Shown in pieces: positions 45,132 through 56,282 of a stretch of DNA of 64,000 nucleotides (the first letter of the stretch is position 1; every line of letters begins with the position of its first letter). This DNA is from Amborella trichopoda (taxonomy: Eukaryota; Streptophyta; Magnoliopsida; Amborellales; Amborellaceae). Location of the stretch: positions 4,395,228 to 4,459,227 of the forward strand of contig NW_006499897.1 in the NCBI RefSeq assembly GCF_000471905.2, read 5' to 3'. Made by a program: the position numbers and the translations under genes. Under the pieces are notes generated by a model, which made no database searches, was not told where the DNA came from, and was given only the letters and a program-made list of their open reading frames with translations.

Positions 45132-48100
45132 ATGGCTCTACATTTTGCCTCGTTTCAAACCACGAGCTCTCTACCATTTACAGGGACAACGCCGGTGCCA
45201 TTCGATCAAAGTCTTCAATTCATGTACAATGTGATTTGAGCCCAGTACCAGGCAAAACCACAACTGATCGCCGGTCTGCAAATTATATGCCTACCGTTTG
45301 GGATTATGATCGCATTCAATCAATAAAATGTGTTTATCAGGTAAATCGAATGGTGATTATACGAGTTAGAAGTTGATTTGCATTATAGGAAAATTCACAA
45401 TAATTTTAGGAATCGGGCTTGAGCTTTTGTGCTTAGCAGCAGGCGTTTATCAGTGCTATATCTCATGGATAAATGCATTAGATTTTCTATTATATATCCC
45501 AAAATAAATTACCATTTATAAAGTATTTATTACAGAAAGGGATAGAAATGAAATTGGATTACGAAGTCACCGAAAACTTTAGTCCCCCTCAACAAGTATC
45601 CTACTCTGAAGTCTCTCTCTATAGGGTCTTATCCTTATTGAGTGCCGCGATGTCCCTCTCCTTAGTAAATGTGTTAATAACTTAATATATGCATAATAGA
45701 TTTTATAGATAGGAGCCTATACTATGCTCTTGTGGGCGTATTACTGTTCATCTACTCCCTTGGACAACAGACCTACTTGGGAGGATTTTTAATCTAAACT
45801 ATTGGGAACCGCCTAAAAATCACTGGGAGATTATTTTCAATAGAGTTGAATTAAAAGTTTTCTAACGCATAGATTCCCCCTCAATAAATTGCATGGTCTT
45901 TGTTCAGTCTTGACACTATGTTTGTCTGAATTGCATAAAGAGTGAGATTTCGAATTTTTCTCTTTTTTAGGTTAGTCAACGGGTTGATAATGTTATATTC
46001 TCCGATGTGGGATCCTAAATTTTTCCTGGGTTTTATCTAAGAGAGTAAATGGATAGTATAATCCCTAGTATGGAATCTTTTGACAAGAAATAAACCATCT
46101 CATACAACGTATCAACATAAAGGCCATGTTGGGTTTCACAATACCATAAAATAAATTGGTTAATATTCATTAAGTATCCTTTAATCTTTGTTATTTTTAC
46201 AGGTATTGCTTGATATATCTAGTACATATCCATTGCTTTTCAAGTAGGGCTTATTATTCGATATAATTTTCTTGATTTCAAATTCTGTATACCACCCACT
46301 ATGTCCACTTATGTGTTATACTGGTATCCATGACGCATGGTTGAACCATTAACGTGACCACATGTAACTAATAATTGTTTCTTTATTCAAGACTTCTGTT
46401 CGCTTTTTTGGATTGATGGAGTTTAGGACTTTCAAGCAGGGAGAGCAATATATGAACCGATCCAAGGTGCTCAAGCAACAGCTCAACGCACTTTTAGTAG
46501 AGAGAATAAATGAACCAGTTGCATTGCTCGAGCTCATAGACTCCATACAACGATTGGGAGTGGGCTATCACTTCGAGGAGGAGATCAAAGTGACTCTAGA
46601 CAACATTTATGCTAGTGGAAATATCCAGCACTCATGGAGTGATGATCTCTATAGAGTCTCACTCGCATTTCGGCTACTCAGACAACATGGATATCATATG
46701 TCATCAGGTACTTAGCAAAGACAATACTTTTATAAGTTTGTAACTTAGAACTCTGTTTATATCCCTTTTTGTTTAAAATTATAGTTTGGGTCGAAACTTG
46801 AAAAGAGTGAACAAGTAGTAGCTAGCTAGCAAACAAGAGTTTTGTTTACCATAGTGAATGAAATATGTGTCACCAGATGTATTTGGCAGATTCAAAGATG
46901 AAAAAGGGAATTTCAAACTAAGTTTGATTGGAGATGTGAAGGGAATGTTGAACTTGTATGAAGCTGCTCACCTGTGCTTACCTAGAGAATATGTAATGGA
47001 TGAAGCTTGGGGTTTCACTAATAGAAATCTCAAGAAGGCTTTGATGGATCAAATAGAGCCAAGTCTTGCTCAAAAAATACAACATTCCTTAGAGATTCCC
47101 TTGCACTGGAGAACGATTAGGCAAGAGGCTAAACATTACATGGGAGACTATGCACAAGAGGATCACATGGTCCCCATTTTGCTTGAATTTGCTACATTGG
47201 ACTTCAATTCAGTACAATGCATGCACCAAGAAAATCTTACAAATATGTCAAGGTAATATTTAAGGGTGCGGTTCGTATAGAGCCTAGGCTCTAAATAATC
47301 AAATCAGAGCCTACCTTCAAATAGTGTCGAGAAATGTGATTTTACTACTGGAAATCTTTGTGATAGCGTTAAAATATACTTTCATATGTATTTATGAAGT
47401 TCAAAGCTTCAAAAATAGTGTAGATCGACAGATCTATGAAACTTGAAAATCTTGAAAATTGACGGTCTAAAAATGCGTTACAAAATACACTATTTCCAAA
47501 ACTTGAAATCCGTTTTTTCCTCATGCCTATGCATCTTGATGTCGAGATGATCAATTTGAAGATATTTGAGCATCAAAACAACCTCTTCTAATGAACTTTT
47601 TAAGGTAGGCAGCCTCGGCTCTATATAAACTTTTCCCATGATTTAAAGCCTACTATTGACTTTTATCCTTTTCTCATTGCTCAGCATAACTCTTGTGACC
47701 ATATCTATCTAGGTGGTGGGCAGATTTGGGGTTATCAACTAACCTTCCTTTTGCTAGAGACCGGCTTGTTGAAACTTTATGGTGTACGATAGGGCTTATC
47801 TTTGAGCCTGAATTCAGCATGACTAGGGAGGCCCTCACCAAAATAAACTGCCTAATTGCATCTATTGATGACGTTTATGACATTTATGGGTCACAAGATG
47901 AATTGGAACTCTTCACCACAGCGGTTCAAACGTATGAAAATATTTGTTTCTTCTTTCCTCCTTCAGTATCCAACTATCCTGCAGATGTGCAGAGATCAAG
48001 AAACTGATTTTTTAGCTATTTTAAGAAGGAAAACCTACTCGTGTGGCCTTGGACTCATACAATCAAGTGGCTACTCCTCATTTTTTAAACCTTTTGGATG

Positions 48101-49608
48101 GGTGTGGAACGAAAAATTTGCCATGTAACTCTCTTGTCCACTGCTATTAATTTTTTTAAAAATAAAATAATTTTTAGGCCCAAAAACTCTCTATCTTGAA
48201 TCCATTAAAATGATGGACTTTGTGTGGCGGCCGCAAACAGGTAACTGCTAAATGCACTTTTTAAAGAATGACCATCATTTTCTAAATCACTTTCAAAACG
48301 AAAAATTTCATATCAGAGTTTCGGTTTTATTTTTTCAAACTGAAGGGTAAGATTTTAAATTAAAATAGACTATTTTGCTTTTTCAACCGATAGTATTTTG
48401 GAAAAAAACTGTAATATTTCTTGACATAAATGTTTCTTAAACTGAACATACATACTGAATCAAGGGTGATTTAAAATATGGCACACGACCACCCCTCCAA
48501 TTCCTCACATATAGTCCGGAGCACATAAATTTTATAGCTCTTCCATACATTTATCTCAATATAATATGGCCATGTTCAAGCATATCATTTATTGAGGAAC
48601 AACATATTTTTTTCCTCCACCTATTTAAGAGTGAAAAATGGCGTAGCGCCCTGTCCCATACATCATTTCCAAGTGAAACCCTACATATTAATTTTGCTTA
48701 CTAAGAAACCCTGGCAATAAAATCCTTCCTTTTTCTTTCAAACTACCCTCTTCCTTAGAAGAGTGGATGCCATGGAGAGCCTTCCAGACTATATGAAAAT
48801 ATGTTATTTGGCATTATACAACACAATTGATGAGATATCTTACAACATTATGAAGGAACAAGGATTGGATATCAAAAACAACCTTAAGAAGATGGTACTG
48901 TATCCTCCAATTGGTATCTTTATTATACTTAAAGAGTTACACATAGTAAATCATGTGTTGACTGTGGATTTCAGTGGGCAGAACTATGTAAAGCATTCCT
49001 GGTTGAGGCAAAGTGGTTCAAGATGAGTTATACACCGACCTTAGATGAGTACCTGAGTAATGGATGGATATCATCATCGAGGCCACTAATCTTGGTCCAT
49101 GCATATTTCCTTGTTGCACAAAATATTACAGAAGAGGCAATAAATTGCATAAGCAATGACCTGAACCTCATTCGTTGGCCATCGTTGATGTTTAGACTTT
49201 GCAACGATGTGGCAACTTCTGCGGTGAGGCTAGCAATTGTCTTATAAAATTTTTATCATATGCTATTTAGCAATATTTGGGTGATACCATTTAATGATGT
49301 GATTTATGCAGGATGAGATCCAAAGAGGAGATGCAGCAACATCTATTCAATGCTACATGCATGAAACTGGGGCATCTGAGGAAGTTGCCCATAGTAATAT
49401 CAAGGAGTTGATCAGAGATGTATGGAAAAAACTCAATGGAGAGTGTCTTACTCCTTCCCTCTTTCCCAAACCATATGTCAATATTGTAGTTAACCTTGCA
49501 CGGGTGGCCTATTGTTTATACCGATGTGGAGAAGGCTATGGAAATCCGAACTTTGATACTAGGGAACATGTTAAGGAGTTGCTCTTTCAACCAATGCCAA
49601 CTACTTAA
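45132..49608 (+). CDS. TPS-b terpene synthase, seven exons (TPS2)
   Basis: Exons: about 45132-45340, then 46440-46707, 46877-47252, 47713-47931, 48762-48894, 48975-49223 and 49312-49608. Exon sizes 268, 376, 219 and 249 equal those of TPS1. Motifs: [11 protein letters not shown] (RRx8W) in exon 1, DDVYD (DDxxD) in exon 4, and NDVATSADE (second metal site) across exons 6-7. From exon 2 to the stop I find no break. The enzyme would ionise a prenyl diphosphate, most likely geranyl diphosphate in plastids. Two oddities: the ATG at 45132 opens a transit-peptide-like [16 protein letters not shown] that is out of frame with the RRx8W part, and exon 5 is 133 bp instead of 139 because a deletion removed its usual acceptor. 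The acceptor AGAAG|AGTGG restores the phase but loses the usual RWD. Confidence 0.8.
47264..47637 (-). mobile_element. Mutator-like MITE, copy c, in TPS2 intron 3
   Basis: The left end is GGGTGCGGTTCGTATAGAGC followed by CTAGGCTCTAAATAATCAAA; the right end is AGCCTCGGCTCTATATAAAC followed by TTTTCCC. The flanks AATATTTAA (47255-47263) and ATGATTTAA (47638-47646) match at seven of nine bases. The matching intron of TPS1 (16899-16979) is 81 bp and lacks the element, giving an empty site. It lies 11 bp after the donor. Confidence 0.8.
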
Positions 49609-50982
49609 GGATCTGTTGCAGTAGTAGTCGTATATATATATACTTGGAAACAAATAGGACCCATGTTGCATAGGCTTAGGTAGTTTGTACTTCGATTTGT
49701 ACAAATAGTACTCGACAATATCAAATTTTGTGTGTGTGAGAGAGAGAGGGGGGATTTACAGAGGTAAAGTGAGATAAAAGCTGAGAGAGAGAGGAAATTT
49801 ACATGCCAAATGCATGTTCAAGAGAAGGAATCATTTCTTCAACATGTCAAATGCACGTTCAAGAACATTCTGAAAAGATGAAAGCCATAGGTTGAAGAGC
49901 TCCTTTGCATTTTGTGCGGCTAAAATTCTCCGACCGTAAGCCTTCACATGATTCCTCGCAGACCGAAATAGAGCTATGACGTTTCGTGTGTTCGCATAAA
50001 GTGTGCATCATGCATGCAGTCCTACAAACGTTGTGTGATTCATGGTCTGATGTGATGCTTTGTCTATGAAAGCTTCCCATAAGAGTGAAGATATTGTGAT
50101 CTGGGGTGTGTAATTAGTAGTAAAAAGACAGAGAAGCCAAAAAAAAAAAAGAAAAAACCTCCTATCTGTGTCAATTCTTGGAGTCAACATTAACCAAAAA
50201 CTCTTATACCTGTCAATGCTTGGAGTTGACAAACATTAACCAAAAACTCTTACACCTGTCATTATACACAACATACAACACCTGAAATATTCAACTGAAT
50301 GCATTCAAGAATTGAAAGGTAGTATTAAAATTCTAGATTGGGACTTAATAAAGCATAGAAATAAAGCTAATGCACAAACAATGACGAAATTAGCACCAAC
50401 TTTACTTAAATTTGGGTCGATTTCACAATATTCGAACATTAAAAAATTTCAGAATATTCAAACAAATTTTGGCTGTAGATTAAACAAAATTTCACACATT
50501 ATTACGTATACTCCAGATTGGGTGTTTACAAAAGCAAAGAGAATAGCACAGACTGAAATAATTGACCGCATTAGTATTTGATGCCAACTAAATTTTGGTC
50601 TATTTTAGAAGAATCAAACAGTAGGTCTGCTCAACAAAACCCCCACAAAATTTTACCCACACAAGCATCCATTTCTGAGCAAATTCGGTCTAACTTCTGG
50701 AGCTTGAAGCATTTCAGATAAAAAAAAAAAAGTGAATTCTTCCGTACCGTTAGCATCCACATAAAAAAAATATTGGAGAAAAAACCAAATAAATAAGCTA
50801 CAATATTGAAGAAAAACCAAAATCGAAGTTCTAACAGCAGGAAAGCATGTGCAAGTTGCCCTAAAATCGCCACCATTACAGAGGAGATAACAAGGGGAAG
50901 ATGGATCAGATAATAACTTACGTGTTTAGGATAAGGAATTGCACAACTTGGGGTTTTGAAGAACCATAGGTGGAGGGAACTA
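49609..50982. other. intergenic, no gene recognised
   Basis: 3' flank of TPS2, with a GAGAGAGA run at 49738-49751, a twice-occurring CAAATGCA(T/C)GTTCAAGA block (49807, 49848) and a repeated AACATTAACCAAAAACTCTT (50189, 50229). Nothing coding is supported. Confidence 0.4.
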
Positions 50983-51239
50983 AGGGGTCGTTTGGATCCT
51001 AGGATAAACAAAACATGGTTTTGTAAAACCAATGTTATCCCACGAAAAAACACGTTAGGCAACTTTTTGGATACATAATCATGTTTTGTATAACAAAAAA
51101 AAAGAGGGCTAAAACATGGGTACACAAAACCAAGAAAAAAATTGAGTCATCAAAAGGTTGTTTTGTGTAAGCAAGAAAGAAGGAATACAACTTGTGACAA
51201 TACTATTTTCACACACCTATACAATTAATTATGCCAAAA

Positions 51240-53180
51240 CATTCACACAAATTAGAGAGAGAAACCACCTTACAATTAATTATGCCAAAACATTCACACA
51301 AATTAAAGAGAGAAACCACCTTAAATTTTAAATTTTAGATAGAGAAAGTTTCTTAAAATTTAAAAAAGAGAAACTATATCAAATTTTAGAGAGAGAAACT
51401 ACTAAAAAAATTTAGAGAATAACTATCTCAAATTTTTTTTGAGAGAGAAACTATATCAAATTTCAAGTTTTAGAGAGAGAAAGTATATTAAAATTTTAGA
51501 GAAAGAAACCATTTCACATTTAGAGAGAGAAATTATATAAAAGATTTAGAGAGAGAACCCTTCTTATAAATTTTAGAGAGAGAAATTATATCAAATTATA
51601 AATTTTAGATGAATAAAGTATCTTAAAATTTTAGAGGGATAAAATATATCAAATTCTAGATGGAGAAACTACCTGAATTTTATTAGAGAGAAACTATTTC
51701 AAGAATTTTAGAAAGCAAAATCATATCAAATTTGAATTTTTAGAGAGAGTACATTAAAACTTTAGAGAGCAACTAATCAAATTTTAGAGAGAGAAATTAC
51801 TTGAAATTTTTAGAGAGAGGAACTATCTCAAAATTTTAGAAAGAGAAAGTATCTCAAATTTTAAATTTTAGATAGAGAAAGTATCTCAAAATTTAAGAGA
51901 GGGAAGTTATATCAAATTTTTATAAAGAGAAATTACCCTAAATTTTTAGATAGAGAAGCTATCTTAAAATTTTAGAGAGAAGCTATATTAAATTTCAAGT
52001 TTTTCATAGAAAACAAATCTTAAAATGTTAGAAAGAGAACTATATCATATTTCAAAGAGAGAAATTACATGAATTCTTTTAGAGACAAAAACTATCTCAA
52101 ATTTCACGTTTTAAAAAGAGATACTATCTCAAATTTCACGTTTTAGAAAGAGATACTATCTCAAATTTCAAGTCTTTCAGATAAAGTATTGTAAAATTTT
52201 AGAGTGTGAAACTATATCAAATTTTAGAGAAAGAAACTACCTAAAATTTTTAGAGAGAAACTACCTAAAATTTTTAGAGAGAAAAATATCTGAAAGGAGA
52301 GAAACTATCTCAAAATTTCAAATTTTAAAAAGAACCTCAAAATTTTAGAGATATAAACTATATCAAATTTTTAGTGAGAGAGGCACTATCTAAAAAATTT
52401 TAGGGAGTCTTAAATTCCAAGTTCTAAAGAGAGAAAGAATCTTAAAATTTTAGAGAGAGAAAATACCTAACTTTTTAGGTAGAGAAACTATCTCAAAATT
52501 TTTAAAGAGAATTTATCTAAAATTCTAAGCTTTAGAGAGAGAGTATCTTAAAATTTTAGAGAGATAAACAATATCAAATTTTAGAGAGAGAAACCACTTA
52601 AATTTTTTAGAGAGAAACTATATTAAAATTTATTGAGAAAGAGAATGTATCACATTTTAAGTTTTAGATAGAGAAACTACATCAAAATTTAGAGAGAGAA
52701 ACAACCTAGAACTTTTTAGAGAGAGAACTATCTCAAAAAATTTAATGAGAGAAATTATATCAAATTTCAAGTTTTAGAGAGAGCATCTTAAAACTTTATA
52801 GAACAACACTATATCAAGTTTTAGGGAGAGTAATTACTTTAAAAAAATTTAGAGATAAACTATCTCAAAATTTTTAGTGAATGTTTTTCAAATTTTAAGT
52901 TTTACCGAGGAAAAATATTATAAAATTTAGTGAGAGAAACTATATCAAAATTTAAAAATAGAAACTACCACAAATTTTTTAGAGAGAAATTTTCAACTAT
53001 CTGAAATTTCAAATTTTTAGAGAAAGAAACTATCTCAAAATATTTGGAGAGAAAGTATGTCAAATTTAAAGTTAAAGACAGTTTTATCTCTAAAAATGTT
53101 GATATAGTTTCTCTCTCTAAAAAATTTTAAGCAGTATCTCTCTAAAATTTGGTATAGTTTCTCTCCCTAAAATTTTCATA
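51240..53180. repeat. purine-rich degenerate tandem array, ~25-30 bp unit
   Basis: Dozens of units like TTTTAGAGAGAGAAACTA followed by TCTCAAAA or ATATCAAA run for almost 2 kb, with strong drift in unit length. From about 53085 to 53170 the units occur in the opposite orientation (GATATAGTTTCTCTCTCTAA), so the array end can fold back on itself. No coding potential. Confidence 0.85.
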
Positions 53181-53330
53181 CAAATTTTTATAGTGGGAAA
53201 TTTTTTTTATATGTATTATTGGGTACCAAATATGTGTAACGTAATTTTCACATGAAAATATTTTGTACAATATTTCATACCTATCAAATGTGTCCTAAAT
53301 ACTGTAAATCCAAATTACATAACCCAAACG

Positions 53331-53430
53331 AGAGATTTTACATAACTTGGGTATTATCTATAAGCTATCGAAGCAGTAATTTCTCATAACTTGGGTATTA
53401 TCTATAAGCTATCAAAGCAGTAATTTCTCA
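53331..53430. repeat. 44-bp tandem duplication
   Basis: CATAACTTGGGTATTATCTA plus TAAGCTATCGAAGCAGTAAT and TTCT starts at 53341 and again at 53385 with one or two changes. Confidence 0.85.
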
Positions 53431-53760
53431 TTGACTAAGCTTTGAGGGGTTTCCATAGCCATGTTATGATCCAAAACATGGTTTTATTTACCCTAGTATC
53501 TGAAAGCTCTAAACACAAACCCTAGAAATCGCATGTACTTCCTTGTCTCCTTTCCTTGTGAATGCCTACTCAAGTAAAAAATCGTAAAAAGCAAATTCTT
53601 TTTTAAGCGCGAAAAAAATTTGAGTTGAACGCACGGTTTTCGGCACTCTTTTGGTACAACGTCATATTTTTTAAATGAGAATAGCTTTCTCAATATTTTT
53701 TAAAAAATTTTAAAATTTTTTTAAATTTGGGTACATTCAAGCATACACTTATTTAATGAG

Positions 53761-54173
53761 GAAAATATTTGTAATAGCCTTAATATATATTTTTTTAATT
53801 ATAAAATTTAAAGCTTCAAAAATAGGATGGATTGAGCAAATTTATAGAAACTTAAAATTTTTAAAAATTGACAGTCTAAAAATATATTTTCTTTTTCAAT
53901 TATAAAATTTAAAGCCCAAAAAATAAGGTAGATTGAAACGATAAAAAAAAAAAAAGAAGTAAATCGACCAAATTTATAAAAACATAAATTTTTTGAAAAT
54001 TGATCGTCCAAAAATACGTTACAAGATGTACTATTTCCAAAACTTGAAATCTGTTTTTTTTTTTTTATGTCCATGCATCTTGATGTTGCGAGGATCAATT
54101 TGAAGATATTTAAACATAAAAAAGGGCTCTAATTTGATTGTTTAGAGCCTTGGCTCTATATAAATTATCTCCG
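53761..54173 (-). mobile_element. Mutator-like MITE with internal duplication
   Basis: Family blocks ATAAAATTTAAAGCTTCAAA and AATTGACAGTCTAAAAATA appear twice, around 53800-53890 and 53900-54015. They are followed by ACTATTTCCAAAACTTGAAA and the end TTTAGAGCCTTGGCTCTATA. The left terminus is worn. Confidence 0.6.
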
Positions 54174-54396
54174 CAATGTTATTCAATTCCGTTCATACTT
54201 AGTCGTTATAAAATATCATTTATTTACTAATATTATGATCTATAATCATATCGGCGTGGATATTTTTTCGCTCTCTTTAGCCACCTATACAAAATGGCAT
54301 ATTTTTTAATATCGTACTAAACGTGGCAAGCGTATATCATCCCCAAAAGGTGGCTTTAAAAGATGTGATGGCTAAAATTAAAAGTTACAACAATTT

Positions 54397-54620
54397 GGGT
54401 GTGGTTTGAATAAGGCGCACCTTCAAAATAGAGTAGATCCAGCCGATCTCTAAGCACTTTTAAATTTTGGAAATTGAACGGTCTAAAATACATTACACGC
54501 ACTTTTCAGTACTTGAAATCTATTTCTTCCTATTTCTATACAGGTCGAGATAATCAATTTAAGGATTTTTAAGCATCGTAACCTCTCCTTAATTTTGATG
54601 GTTGAGTATTAACTTTTCCC
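54397..54620 (-). mobile_element. Mutator-like MITE, short worn copy
   Basis: Starts GGGTGTGGTTTGAATA and retains CACCTTCAAAATAG, GATCTCTAAGCACTTT, GAACGGTCTAAAATACATTA and an ending in TTAACTTTTCCC. Shorter than other copies. Confidence 0.5.
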
Positions 54621-56100
54621 AACTTAAAAACAATGATAAAACAATGAGATGGCATCATGAAAAACGATATCTAATGTTCTCCCGCAGGAGCATATTGTGT
54701 GTATAATCCCTCACTCAAAAGACCTATTTAAAAAGTTTTATTAGTCTGAAATTTTTGGAACCACATAAAAATTATTAAATGATTAGTTTAAAAACAATAA
54801 ACAAAATTGGACTTTCAATTTTGTGACAGATCTAGCCCTTCAAAAATTAGATGACCTCTATGCGCTTTTGAAGTACTAGGTTTTTGAGTTAGAGTTAATT
54901 TATGTTTTTTTCTTTTTTTACTGACATTACTCTCTAGAGATTACATCCTTAAAATTCAAGATCTAAACAGTGTTCTTAGCATTTATTTTGCCTGAAGATG
55001 TAAATGGACGGTACACTCTTGAGGGAGTAGGAAATCTTTTAGGAAAACAACATAGTTTTAAAGGATATACGACTTAGGTGATACGTATGTCTAATTCCCC
55101 TTACAAATAATACTAAAACCATATCTATCTAAAAAACCATAAATTTAAAGGAAAATGGTTTGACAGGGCTGCAGCCCTATCAAAACAAGTAAAAGGCTCA
55201 CCTCATAATTCATAGAAAATTATAATTCAAGTATTAGAAAACCTTTGCATCAATTATCTTGGCTTTGAATATTATGGTTGTGAAAAAAAATATAAGATTT
55301 CAAGCTCTAAAAGTAGTATATATTGTAACAAATTTTTAGATCGCCCATTTCACCCTAAAAATAAGTTTTCATAAATCCGCAAGATCTATACCATTTGTTG
55401 AGTTTCAAATTTCATTGTTAGTATTGAAAATTGATTTTAGAGCCATCACGGATATTTTTGTTGCCTTAAGTGCTTTCTGGACAAGGATTTGGGGTGAAGC
55501 TTTATTTTGTTTTCACCTCAATGTCATCGTATATTTATATATTTTATATAAGGCGGAGACCTTAAATATCAAAATAAGGCACACCTTCAAATAGTGTTGA
55601 AAGTTTGTGCAATTTCTAAAAGACAGGCTTTCTACGCTTTCCTTATAGCATAGAAGTTATATCCTCCTTTTTATCCAACCGTCCATTCTGAATGGAGGGT
55701 TAAGATTACCCCAATCACAATGTCACGTATCTAAGTTATTTTATTTTTATTTTTTTTAATAAACTATTTTGACAACAAAATTTGGACGTCCATTCCTTTA
55801 TTAAACTCGCACTAGCAAAAAATCTAAAAAAATTTATTTTCAATAAAATAAAATAACCAAAATACCTCTGAAAAATAATCAAACAATGAGTGGCTCTCTT
55901 GATCAAAATTGGACCGCTGGATGATAAAACGAAGATAGAACTTCTATGCTGTAGGAAAAGTATAGAAACCTTTCCCAATTCTAAAATGGGCACAGAAGAT
56001 TCTAGGAATCGAAATTTCCTTCCAATCCTTCATTGTCTATTCTACTGAAAGCCAACATTCAAATCAATTGTCTTCTCTTTTTCTTTTTCATTTCTTTCTT
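54621..56100. other. intergenic with another worn MITE
   Basis: 55250-55480 keeps Mutator-like MITE words (AAAATATAAGATTTCAAGCT, GTAACAAATTTTTAGATCG, ATAAATCCGCAAGATCTATA, TTTTAGAGCCATCACGGATA). The remainder, including an AT-rich stretch with GACCGCTGGATGATAAAAC near 55911, shows no gene. Confidence 0.4.
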
Positions 56101-56282
56101 TTACCAGTAATCTCTACAAGAGCAAAATCCTTCGATAAAATGGTGGAATCGTCGGACATCACAAATGATTATCGTCTTGCATTTTTTACTTTTACCAGTA
56201 ATCTCCACAAGAGCAAAATCCATCGTTAAAATGGTGGAATCGTCGGACATCACGAATGATTATCGTCCTGCCGACTATCTTA
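56101..56282. repeat. 91-bp tandem duplication across the OTP84-like stop
   Basis: 56192-56282, the last 30 codons of the minus-strand gene plus its stop, is repeated at 56101-56191 with a few changes. Both copies contain TTACCAGTAATCTC and AAAATGGTGGAATCGTCGGA. The outer copy lies in the 3' UTR and still reads like the GDYW end. Confidence 0.9.

Larger units (their letters stand above)
50983..53530. mobile_element. large foldback element carrying a tandem array
   Basis: CTAGGATAAACAAAACATGG at 50998-51017 is matched in inverted orientation by CCAAAACATGGTTTTATTTA then CCCTAG at 53471-53496. The GGGGTCGTTTGGATCC just before the left arm resembles the start of several plant MITE families. No transposase is present. 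The interior is mostly the array described next. The outer limits are approximate and no target duplication was confirmed. Confidence 0.5.

Noticed and set aside
50631-51125. 164-codon minus-strand frame with hydrophobic stretches
   Set aside because: AT-rich composition with poly-A derived FFF runs, no family match, and it crosses the end of the foldback element.
51240-53180. CRISPR-like array
   Set aside because: Units are degenerate, purine-rich and head-to-tail without unique spacers, and this is a plant nuclear sequence.
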